Positions 42,492 through 53,207 of a stretch of DNA of 64,000 nt are shown here, piece after piece. The position numbers and the translations under genes were made by a program. Source of the DNA: Arabidopsis thaliana. Taxonomy: Eukaryota > Streptophyta > Magnoliopsida > Brassicales > Brassicaceae. The stretch lies in assembly GCF_000001735.4 (NCBI RefSeq), contig NC_003074.8:17863261-17927260 (forward strand), read 5' to 3'. Below the pieces are notes generated by a model. It saw only the letters and a program-made list of their open reading frames with translations, did no database searches and had not been told where the DNA came from. How positions within the stretch are numbered: position 1 is the stretch's first letter; each line of letters starts with the position of its first letter.

Positions 42492-44110
42492 ATGAAACTT
42501 TTCTTTATTGTTCTCATCTCTTTTCTTTCCCTCCTCCAAGCATCAAAAGGATTCGATTTCGACGAAAAAGAATTAGAAACCGAAGAGAACGTATGGAAGC
42601 TCTATGAGAGGTGGAGAGGCCACCACTCTGTATCCAGAGCCTCCCACGAGGCAATAAAGCGGTTCAACGTTTTTAGACACAATGTCCTTCATGTCCACAG
42701 GACTAACAAAAAGAACAAGCCTTACAAACTCAAGATCAATAGATTCGCCGACATAACGCACCACGAGTTTAGAAGCTCCTACGCTGGCTCTAATGTTAAG
42801 CATCACCGAATGCTTCGTGGACCGAAGCGCGGATCTGGTGGTTTCATGTATGAGAATGTGACCAGAGTTCCGAGTTCTGTTGATTGGCGAGAGAAAGGAG
42901 CTGTCACTGAGGTCAAGAATCAACAAGATTGTGGTAAGAGACTCTTTTCTTGATGATTCTTTATATGCTCTGTTTTTTACTCTGTTTCTGAGTGAATTTA
43001 GGCTATCTCGGAAAATTTCAAAAGTACATAGAGTATTTTATTTGGTTTGATCTTTGAGCAAACATATTTATTAATCACTAATTTTTAATCTCTAGGAAGT
43101 TGCTGGGCGTTTTCGACGGTTGCAGCAGTGGAAGGGATAAACAAGATCAGAACAAACAAACTGGTTTCATTGTCTGAACAAGAGCTTGTGGATTGTGACA
43201 CTGAAGAGAATCAAGGTTGTGCAGGAGGTCTCATGGAACCTGCGTTTGAATTTATAAAGAACAATGGTGGCATCAAAACCGAAGAGACTTATCCTTACGA
43301 TTCCAGTGACGTTCAATTCTGTAGAGCTAATAGTATTGGTGGAGAAACTGTAACCATCGATGGACACGAACACGTCCCTGAGAATGATGAGGAAGAACTT
43401 CTCAAAGCTGTTGCTCACCAGCCTGTCTCTGTAGCTATTGATGCTGGGAGCTCAGATTTCCAGCTTTACTCTGAGGTAATCTTTGGTAGTTTAAGTTTGC
43501 GACAGAAAACTAGTTATGAAAAAATAACATATCAATGTTAATAAGCCACCAATAGTCTATGGTTTAGTATGCAAGTCTCTATTAATCAAGATGTATATAG
43601 AGAACATCATCTAGTCTAAATATATCTCTAATCTTAAAATGTTTATGTTATGTATAGTAATTGATTTATTAAAATTTTCTCTATGCAAATAAAGCATATT
43701 ATATACAAAAAGCATATGTTTTAAGTATTTTGAATATAAGTTTATGGTGAACATAATCTAAAACATCAATCTTAGTGAGACAACAAATGCCGAACATTGT
43801 TTTTACTATAGAAAACGTGCTATGCATTCTACTGTAGGGTGTGTTTATCGGAGAATGCGGGACTCAGTTGAACCACGGGGTGGTGATTGTTGGGTATGGA
43901 GAGACCAAAAATGGAACAAAATATTGGATAGTAAGGAACTCATGGGGACCTGAATGGGGAGAAGGAGGCTATGTTCGGATAGAAAGAGGAATATCGGAGA
44001 ATGAAGGACGTTGCGGTATAGCCATGGAGGCTTCTTATCCCACCAAGCTCTCTTCGACTCCTTCTACTCATGAGTCAGTAGTTCGTGATGATGTTAAAGA
44101 CGAGCTCTAG
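42492..44110 (+). CDS. CEP3: KDEL-tailed papain-type cysteine endopeptidase
   Basis: Exons 42492-42933, 43096-43475 and 43838-44110 encode 364 residues, with introns at the same places and phases as CEP2. Signal peptide [20 protein letters not shown]; propeptide with [11 protein letters not shown]; mature part from about RVPSSVDWR. The catalytic Cys is at about 150 (GSCWAFS), His at about 287 ([11 protein letters not shown]) and the Asn is in NSWG. The end is KDEL after a short acidic linker. It corresponds to At3g48350 CEP3. The paralogue pair arose by tandem duplication; the active-site and maturation features of both are intact, so both should be functional vacuolar/ricinosome proteases. 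Confidence 0.95.
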
Positions 44111-45221
44111 AGACTTTAAGTCATTGAAAACTGAATTTCGAACCATTCTTCTAGTGAGCTTACACTGAGTTTATTATTTTATGGATTGAGGTTCATGGGT
44201 TTCAGTTTACACATTTATCGTGTATTCATCTTAAATTGAGACGATTTTTATCTCCTTGTAATATTGGCCAGCATTTGCTTTGCGGAAAAATGGCGTTAAA
44301 TACTTTACTATGTGCAAGTTTAATTGACTTACAAAATGGCCAAGAATTGTAACTTTTGAGGATAGTGTTTGTAATTATTAAGATCATAAAACAATAATGG
44401 ACAGTAAAACATCTTTACTATTACAAAAAGTGCAATTCAATTCTCCAAGATGGACGTTTTGTAATTGTAAAGATGTTTTTTTTTCAAATTATTTTCATAT
44501 TTATTGACATTTTTAGGATCATAACTGGGAACAAACACATTGGACTTAACCCTTGTAAAAGATTACAAAAATTAAAGACATAAATTAAAACACAAAAACC
44601 AAAACGTCCAAATCAAAAGGGTAAACAAACCCAACGGGAGAGAAGCTCATAGGCTTAGAAGGGTAAAACGGCGCACCAAGCCTATGAAGCCACACCAAAA
44701 CCAAAATTAGGTTTTACCAAAACATCGCCAAAGATGTTTTACGGTCGATTATTGGTTCATGTTCTTAATGTCTTACCAATATTATTGAACATATTTGGGA
44801 GTCAAAAATTTGAGTCTTTGTAATCACTAATCACGCTAAACACGATATTTTTTTATTTTCAACACACGTTTGAATTCAACTTTTTTGTAATCGCGAAACA
44901 ACGGATAGAATTATCTAAATTTCAAAATTTTGGCCAAAGTCAATAACATTAAAAACACCTCTTGTAATCCTCCCTTTAATTTGAACATTTATTTGTTTTG
45001 TATTACATGCTGACATTTTTCAGATAAATAGAACAAAACAATTGAATATGACCTACTTATACAGCCAATTTAAAAGGGTTTACTCCTATACAAACTAAAC
45101 CCCTCTAATAAAGAATCGAACTAACAAATACTATTATACTACAAAAAGAATGGATATCAAATTATAAGAAAGCTTCTTACTTAATCTTCTTCAAACCTAA
45201 CTAACTCCTTCCTGGTTTTGA
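44111..45221. other. Convergent 3' flanks of CEP3 and BT2
   Basis: Apart from the foldback at 44406-44479 there is only AT-rich sequence, probably including both 3' UTRs. Confidence 0.5.
44406..44479. repeat. Short near-perfect foldback
   Basis: The arms at 44406-44428 and 44457-44479 (core ACATCTTTAC and GTAAAGATGT) pair over 23 bases with about one mismatch, around a 28-base loop. It lies about 300 bases past the CEP3 stop. No flanking target duplication was identified. Confidence 0.75.
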
Positions 45222-47211
45222 TTAAACCCCTTGTGCTTGTTCACATTTGTTCTTCTTTGACTGACACAACGACGTCATAGCTTTTGCAGACACAACCCTT
45301 GTCACCAGAAGCTTCCACTTGGTGTCTTCACCCATTTTCTTGTCTTGTTCTCCCCGTTTCCTAAATTGCCTAGTCCCAAAAAAAAGAGTTGAAAAGAACA
45401 CATGAGATTCTATTAAAATATCTACAAATTTCAAGAAATGGCAACAATTTGCAGCCGTCGGATTACGACCCATCATCAATTCACATAGCAATTTGCAACT
45501 TTTCTAAAGGTGGGTCTACACAAAAAGATAAACAAACCTTGTCTCTTACCAAAAATGAAATTTTTTCACTTTCAACAAAACATTGGTTTTTATTCATAAA
45601 CATACTAAAAATCATCAATTTCAAACTTACTAATTAAGCGTAAATGGATTCGCTCATACTTTTTGATTTATTTCAAATGTGAAATTCCTAACAAAACAAG
45701 TTGGGACATACCTGCAGAGAGGGACGCGACAAGAATCGGGTTGATCACAAATCAAAGAATGGAGTCTAAAGAGTTGAAGCATCCGCTTGCAACGAAGACA
45801 ACCCTTATCGTTATTCCTCCTCTTGCATACGGCAAAGTGACGTATCAAAAGCTGAAGACCATAACACGTGGAAAACGCCTTACAAGGCTCTGACTTTTCC
45901 GCAGTCATTGACTTTTTGTTGTTATCTACTACGTTTGATGGACCGACCAATGTACAACCTTGTGTGCATATGTGCTCTATGCACTCCATTGCCTCGCTTA
46001 GTTGCATGTAAAGATCCTGCTCCTTTCTATGTCGTCGCCTTCTTTTCTTCCTCTGCGTTAAATTATAAATCAACACATAATCAGAAAAATGACCAAATGT
46101 TTTGGGGTTAATTAGGTATATAAACCAAATCTAATCAAACATGAGTTAACTAATACTCTAAACTTTGTGCAACATGCCAAACTAAATAAACTGAATTTAA
46201 AAAAAAAAAAATTATCTTTTTACTAGCGCGGAACAAAAACTAAACCTAGCTGAACAAAATGTGTTATCGAAGGTACTAAGAAAAACAGAGATGCTGTGTT
46301 TTCAAAACATATAAGTAAGTTTACCGATTCGGCGTCATCGATGAACTGGAGAATGTCGAGCTCGAGGAAAGGATCATGTTCTTGAATAAACTTCCATCCT
46401 TCAGTCTGCTCAACGGTCTTAAACTGCGAATGGATCAGACGCATAGATCGAAGGCAAACATCGGGTGCGTCGCAGAGCCGAGCTAGCTGGAGGACGTCGA
46501 CTACGTTCTCTGTAGTTAAACGTTGTACAACGCCTTTTGAGCACCGTTGCTTCAGCTGGGTGACCATGTAGACGTGAGACAACGCTAAAAGATGGATTCC
46601 ATATCTCTCCATCTCATCCTCCGTCAAACTAAAACAGAGACGCAAAAGGGTAGTTTAGTCATTTCCTGACAGCTATTGTTTCCCCAAGAAAATAGCCCAA
46701 AAAAAAACAGAGTTTCTTCAAATCCGTGTATGAAAAAGAAAAACCGGGAAAATTGTGTAGTACCGGAAATAACCATCGGTTTGAAGTTTCTACATTTGGA
46801 AAATTCAAGAAGAATAACCGAACCAAACCAACCTAGAAGAGTAGAGGAATTTGATAAAAACCGAAACGGCGTCGCATGGAACGCCAAGAATCTTGATGAC
46901 TCTTTTAGATCCACAGCCTCTGTAACGTCTCATCGGTTTCTTCATGATGTTCATCAGTACCGGTGAAGCTGAAGCCTGCATTATCCACAAATTTTAGCTA
47001 AAAACCAAACCAGAAAAATGTAAACCGTAAACCAAAATAAATAACAACTTACCAGAACGCCGGAGTGTGCCGGAATCCGACGGTTATCGGAGGTAACGAT
47101 CTCAACGTCCGACGTCGGCGTTAGATTATATGAAAGTTTATCGGTGATTAACGAAAATCCGTCGTCTTCCGTTGTGGCGGGGACGGACATTGCGACAAGA
47201 ACAGCTTCCAT
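45222..47211 (-). CDS. BT2: BTB-TAZ domain scaffold protein
   Basis: Five exons on the - strand, 47211-47053, 46975-46833, 46628-46325, 46052-45712 and 45369-45222, encode 364 residues. The BTB/POZ domain begins at SDVEIVTSDNRRIPAHSGVL and continues through KRVIKILGVPCDAV and FIKFLYSS, followed by a BACK-like helical part. The TAZ zinc finger is Cys/His-rich (HFAVCKRRNNDKGCLRCKRM, then HSLICDQPDSCRVPLC). The C-terminal basic tail (KWKLLVTRVVSAKAM) is the calmodulin-binding end. It matches At3g48360 BT2, a land-plant-specific adaptor for CUL3 ubiquitin ligases responding to light, sugar, nitrogen and hormones, and linked to telomerase activation (established for the A. thaliana gene). Confidence 0.95.
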
Positions 47212-47292
47212 TGAAATTTTGTAGAGAAGAAGAAGAAGAGAGATTTCTGTAGGTTTGGTAGTTTGAAGAAGAAAGGCTTTGGCACATTTCTG

Positions 47293-47349
47293 GTTATATA
47301 GACATTAGCGAGGTGGGTCCTACCGTAACCTTTTGGTTGCTTACGTGGC
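47293..47349 (-). promoter_or_regulatory. BT2 promoter: TATA-like and ACGTGGC elements
   Basis: On the - strand CTATATAACC lies about 85 bases upstream of the ATG, and GCCACGTAAG (ACGTGGC on +, 47343-47349), an ABRE/G-box-like core, about 50 bases further upstream. Regulation through them is inferred. Confidence 0.45.
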
Positions 47350-47986
47350 GTCTCGCAAATATCTATTTTATTTTTGCGTCTCTCTATTCTTATCTAACAC
47401 GCTCGTGATCTGTTTTCACTTAGATTATCACTCTTTTTTTTCTTTTTTTGGCATTTTTATGTGACGGGAATAGCATTTGTGGATAAAGAGATGAAGCTGG
47501 ATCACTCTTTAAGTCTTTATTACAATAATTTATAACGAACAGGAGAATTCATATTCAAATTTATCTTCCATGAATCATCAAAAAAGAACTGAGAATATGT
47601 ATCATAGTCGAACGAAACTTCCGAGTGTAGTATTTGAATACTGACAACAAATATCTGAAATTTTAAGTAGTTGGAGTTTTTGGTAAACTAATTCCTAAGT
47701 TTTTTTTTTTTTGGTCCGTGGAGATCATGAAAGTTTGGGGATAAAGTTATTATGCAACTATGAACTTTAAGACAATGCAATTATCACGAAATAAAATAAA
47801 TAAAAACTTTAAGACAATCAAAGATATTGATAAGAGGATTAGGATTAGGATCAACTTGTTCCATAATTTTTGATGATAATTGTCACGAGAAGAAAACTCG
47901 CCCAGTGTTTTGTTTCCATGGCATCTTAGCTTATCTAGGGTTTAACGCAAATATTTTGGTTTATACCTTAAGTGGCGCCCCATTTT

Positions 47987-48074
47987 TTCCATGAGAACTT
48001 AGTTAAACAATGTCTCAACCATAGCAAGAGTGATGAGTTTAATTTCCATGAGAAGTTAGTTAAACAATGTCCCA
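47987..48074. repeat. Local direct repeat, about 31 bases, two copies
   Basis: TTCCATGAGAACTTAGTTAA (from 47987) recurs with a single change from 48044, each continuing with ACAATGTC. Period about 57 bases. Confidence 0.75.
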
Positions 48075-50161
48075 CTAACAAGCTCAATTTTGTATTTAAT
48101 TTCAATTGCTTATATTTGTTTTAAACCTTTTAATATATATTACCGACTTGGTGTAACATGCATAAGAATTTAACATAGATAATGTTCTATTTGATTTGTG
48201 TATTGAGCTGGACCAACGGTGTAAGTTACACCGTGTAACACTGTCCGTATTATATTCCCAACATTAGGAAAATAAGATGAAAACAAAAAATGAAAATATT
48301 TGCATAATTTACGTTCCTGAAAAAAAGTGACTATTATAAGGTTGCTTTTGTTTGTGATCCGAAAAACAAGACGACCTTTTTGTTCCATGTAGGCAGATTT
48401 ATGTTTTCTTATCAATCCAATGTGGAAAGTGAACAAATCCGGGACCAATATTGTTTTTGGCTTTGCGTCAAAGAGCTGTTTATTAAAAAAAAACTAGAAA
48501 AGCCGGTTATTGCAATAAACCGACCTTTGCCTCTTCCCAAGAGCCACCTCTCCTCATCCCTCGTGGCATTTTGTTCTCATCCAATCTTACACGCCCTCTT
48601 GTATTGCCAATTGTGATCCTTTTGTTTATCCATTGTGTGACTCAATCTGTGTCAACGGAATTTTGTGTTCGATTAAAATATTTTCCATAAGATAAATGAA
48701 TACATGACTTTTAAATCGAACGTTCTTATCCGTTTTGGATATATTTTTAACTATCTTAGTAATAGCTTTGAATTTCGAACATTTTCTTCCTAATCGCATA
48801 GATCATTAACTTTTGTAATCACATATATTGTTTCATGGTATTTTTTTTTGTAAAAGTATTTCATTAAATTCCTCAATCAATCTAGGTAAGACTACAATTT
48901 ACTACTAAATAATAGTGTTTTTTTTTTTTTAATGTTGGTAGAAAAATTAACCTACCATTTATAGCAAAGAAAAACTCTGTTTTTAGGTAATTGACCTATA
49001 TTTTATCATTTTTAATATTAATTACTTTTTTACTTAATTTTCATGAAACATTTTGGACCCTGTCTATAATTATAAATTTGGAGAAAAAAGAACTATGAAA
49101 TTTATGGAATTAAAAAAAAAAAGTGTATAGTGCGATTGTTACGTTGGATTTGGGGAGTAAGTTCGCCGCATAAATGTTGATTTGTTGGAAATTAGGTTTG
49201 GTGCAATGATTTTGATCCATTAAAAACGCCACGTGGAGAAATGAACATTGGCTTGGTTGGATTTGGAGTTGGCGTTTTGATCTCACGTCCTAGGCCAATG
49301 AATTCATCATTTCAAACCATTTTTCTTGTTTAATTATAAACACAGTTTTAAAATTAATGCAAATAGATTCATTGTAAAACAAAAAGCTAAAAAATTCAAA
49401 GTTTGTTGATAAGTTTCCGCATCAGAAAAATAGTGATCGGTCCGACCCATAAATAGATTTGATTAACTTTCTCATTATTGGTCGGAGTCTCGGAGATGTC
49501 CATTCCCCATATTATTGGTTGAATACTTTATCTAAAAGCCAACTTCATTAATACTAATCAGTGATGATTGATGATCCTGTCCGCATGATATGTGGAGGAC
49601 CAAAAGGTCTCATTTGGATCCTAATACTCGTCCTTATGAGATATATAAATAATAAATTTACAATGTGTTTTTTTTTGCTATGAATGTTAGTATCATTAGA
49701 AATGAAAAGGTTTGACTTTACAAAAGTAGGAGCCTGTGGATTTGAAACCTTGGCAACAAAAAGTAAATACGATCGAGGAGACAAAAGATTTGGATGTCAC
49801 ATAGTTTGAGTTCAAGTTAACCAAACTTACATTTACAATATGTTCTTCCGTCATAACTTATTTTCATGGGATTCGACCTTAATTATATTATTCAGTAGTT
49901 GGGAGATTAAACAACAGAAATGGTTTCTTGGAGATTTTATCTAAATTATATTATAATTTATTTAACTAGATCGATTGCTTTAGGGTTTACTCGTATACAA
50001 AAACCGAAAGAAAATATTTTACACACGATAACTTATACTAGTTGTTAATTATTAGTGGGACATCAGAAGTGGGTTATTGATGATAAGACCTATGTATTGC
50101 TATAATAGCAAAATTTCTATCGGGAACATACTAATATAATAATATACTAAAAATAAAACAA

Positions 50162-50192
<31 letters not shown>
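50162..50192. repeat. AT dinucleotide microsatellite
   Basis: A run of TA/AT repeats with one G interruption. Confidence 0.85.
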
Positions 50193-50194
<2 letters not shown>

Positions 50195-50826
50195 ATCGTG
50201 TGTATCAATATGTCATTAGATTGCAATAGGAAGTTAATATGAGAAATCTGTTTGGTTCAATTGTGACGGTATCTACCAATTTGCACTAAAATATTTATAG
50301 CCAATATCAGCGAATATTTTCATGGACAAAGTATATATGCTAGTCTAGTTATCATGATTTGCTTTCACTTAATTTATCACCAATATAAGCAAATTTTCCA
50401 GGATTTATCTATTACCAATTAATAACGTTAGGTTTATAAATAGTCTAGCGATACCAATATTCTTTTTTATCAAGTTTGATGAGGAAGAACAGTTGTATAT
50501 ATGATGATTGTGGTTATTAGTTTTGTTCTACAATGTCCATATTCTTAGGTTCTAAAAATGAATTTGTATATATGTATTATTCTATTCAAATTAAGGTTGC
50601 ATTGTCGAGAATTCGGAATTGAGTCTTACACTCTTAAATTTTGACCAAATCTAGCTAATATATCAAACTTTATTTCTGACCAAATCCTATATGGTTTGCC
50701 GTTTACGTTTTCTCCCATGGTCTACGGAGTAAGTGACGCTCACATAGGCAACTTCGATCATCAGAATAATTTCTTTACTCATGATCGTAATATATAATAC
50801 TAATCACTAGGTTCTTTCCACCTAGA

Positions 50827-50867
50827 TTTTATTGGCTTATGAGATAACATTCTTTATTTTGCTATGG
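50827..50867 (+). repeat. 41-base direct repeat, left of Copia fragment
   Basis: Identical, as far as I can see, to 51322-51362; starts TTTTATTGGCTTATGAGAT. The pair brackets the retroelement fragment exactly. Confidence 0.85.
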
Positions 50868-51321
50868 TGTTAGTGAATAGAGAAGAAGAGTGTTTGAGAG
50901 AGACGGATTTAGAATTCTTATTGAATAAATCTGTACAAGGTAAAGTATATATACAATTGATACCAAACCAGCTAAACCGGACTAAACCTATGAATACATA
51001 ATTACATAATCCAATAGTCCTCCACAAGATGAGGCATATATGTTAATAAGACTCATCTTGGATTGTAGATGTGCAAATTGGTGAGGAAAGAGTGGTTTAG
51101 TCAGGATGTCTGCGATCTGATCTTCAGAGTTCACATGTAACATTTTGAGTGAACCATCATCAAGCTTCTCCCGAACGGTATGACAATCTATTTCGACGTG
51201 TTTGGTCCGCTCGTGGAAGACATGATTCTTTGCGATGTATATGGCAGCTGTGCTATCTGAGAAGAGAACTGGAACTGAAGGAAGACCAATCCGCAAACCA
51301 GTTAGCAAGATAACCAACTGG
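50868..51321 (-). mobile_element. Ty1/Copia retroelement fragment (fossil)
   Basis: A 454-base piece. On the - strand it carries the C-terminal part of a Copia RNase H ([13 protein letters not shown], then [12 protein letters not shown] and [11 protein letters not shown]), followed by a polypurine-type region and LTR-like sequence ending at 50868 with the complement of a TG start. Most of the element is absent, so this is a dead fragment. It is bracketed by a 41-base direct repeat, much longer than a Copia target duplication. It looks younger than the hAT remnant because its coding piece is still well conserved. Confidence 0.85.
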
Positions 51322-51362
51322 TTTTATTGGCTTATGAGATAACATTCTTTATTTTGCTATGG
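51322..51362 (+). repeat. 41-base direct repeat, right of Copia fragment
   Basis: Second copy of 50827-50867. Confidence 0.85.
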
Positions 51363-52363
51363 ACACACAAAATAATTAGCATGTATTTTAGAACGTTCTT
51401 TATTTTAAGCTAAAAATTATCATGCATATATTATAATATTTATCTTAAAACTATGATTATAGTAAAAAGATATCGGTGTATAGTCAACTACACCTTCTGC
51501 TTCACACCAAAGTTCCAATAACAAATTATAGAATTCCTGTTTCACATTAAACAAGATCGACTCGTAAATATAAAAGATAACACCAAATTACTGTTTGGAG
51601 ATTAAAACCAAATGTCTGAAGAATTACAGATAAAGTTTAGCTCACAACAAGGAATTTTACAAATTCTGATGCCCTCAAAACTATTGATATATTTTGATTT
51701 TTAAAACCCTTGCTTATTGGGTCTCTACCCATGGTCGGCCATGTCCAAACTAATCTCTCAATTAAATAATGTAGTCGTGTAAATGCACCAATCAATAAAA
51801 CTCTCAATAAAAAAATAAAACAATATGTCTTCCTTAAGTACGAATCATTATTCTTTTTTTTTGGGCAAAGAATACGAATCATTATTCATTTTTAGTTTTC
51901 AGTGAACACTTCGTCGAGAATAGCGAAGGCAAATACCGATGATTTCTTAAAACAATTCAATTGGTTGTATTATATATCTAAGGAGTGGACATTCTATAAA
52001 AGACAATACTTAAAAGAATTCAAATGAATAATTTGAAATAAAAGATTTGTTTTTAATGAATTCTGTCCAAATGACCGGTTAAATGCTCGTAATTGATTCT
52101 TCACATTTGTTAAAGGAGATTTCTATTAAATTCCTTTACATGACATGATCATCATACAAATGTCTATGTTCATAAATCATTGTTATTGCATGTATAAAAT
52201 ATTGGATAATCATACGAATGTCAAAATGTAACCAATTTGGATTGGGGAAAACCATATAATAGAGAATAATGTCAAAATGGTCTCCGTTCATAAAAGTAAA
52301 AAATAAAAACTATGAGAATAGATGGAACTATATTTTCACAGTTTTTCAGCGTGAATGGAACTT

Positions 52364-52476
52364 GTTTGTACAATACAACCATTGTAACCCAAAAGAAATT
52401 TGGCTCGGATTAGGTTAACACCGTTAATTGGATTGAGTTGGGAGTTAGTTTGTACAATACAACCATTGTAACCCAA
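52364..52476. repeat. 29-base direct repeat pair
   Basis: GTTTGTACAATACAACCATT followed by GTAACCCAA occurs at 52364-52392 and 52448-52476, 84 bases apart, with a third shorter AACCCAACAAT nearby. Origin unknown. Confidence 0.8.
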
Positions 52477-53092
52477 CAATGTCTTGTTGAACCCAACAAT
52501 CTCCGACGTCCGACGAGTTTATATGAGGCATATGACCACTATGGTATACTATTTTTCTTTTAGTTTATTTTTTGTTATGTAATATCTTAATTGTTTTGAA
52601 ATTTTAATTGTTTTGTATATCGTATGTATATTTTACAATATCTTTTTGTTTCATGGATAGATGAGGAAGTGACAAAGTAGAAGAAGTGAGCAAAGAGAAC
52701 ACCCGTGGCAAAGCGTTAAAAGACTGAAAAATGAAATTTTGTAGAAGAAGAAATAATATAACATCGAGACACGATGAGACTAACTTTTGAATCAACTTCA
52801 TTGTAGTAAAACTTTTGTGGCTACGACCTTAGAAATGAATCTATTTTATTTATTTATTAATCATTGAATATGTGTAGTATTTTTATTTTTTTACAGCCTA
52901 AGCCTTTGTATTTGTATTATCTAAAATAGTTCTGTTAATTTTGGAAGACTGTTAATTTGGTGTTCATTTCATTCAACTACTGTCCTCTCACAATATCAAA
53001 TGACAAAACTAAATCATCAAATACATGAAACATGTTAATATTGTTTTCATAAAGGATAATAAACCACTTATATGGGCTTATATGACTCTATA

Positions 53093-53110
53093 TTGGGCTA
53101 GGCCCATATA
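53093..53110. promoter_or_regulatory. Site II palindrome upstream of UFSP2
   Basis: TTGGGCTAGGCCCATATA, about 100 bases before the UFSP2 ATG, with another TGGGCTTA about 20 bases upstream. Site II (TGGGCY) elements are typical of constitutive plant genes, usually bound by TCP factors. Confidence 0.5.
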
Positions 53111-53207
53111 ATGGTCGCCACATAGTCAAATAAGTCTCACGAACACGAGTAGTCATCGAACGGAAAGTTAACAAAACTGATTTTGCCTGTTTGGTTTTGG
53201 ATCCGAG

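Larger units (their letters stand above)
47350..53092. other. Gene-poor 5.7 kb between divergent BT2 and UFSP2
   Basis: Contains only the repeats and the Copia fragment listed separately. The remaining open stretches are short and compositionally non-coding. BT2's distal promoter may extend into the left part. Confidence 0.5.

Noticed and set aside
42573-42926. 117-codon open stretch antisense to CEP3 exon 1
   Set aside because: Shadow of the real exon; no domain, no promoter.
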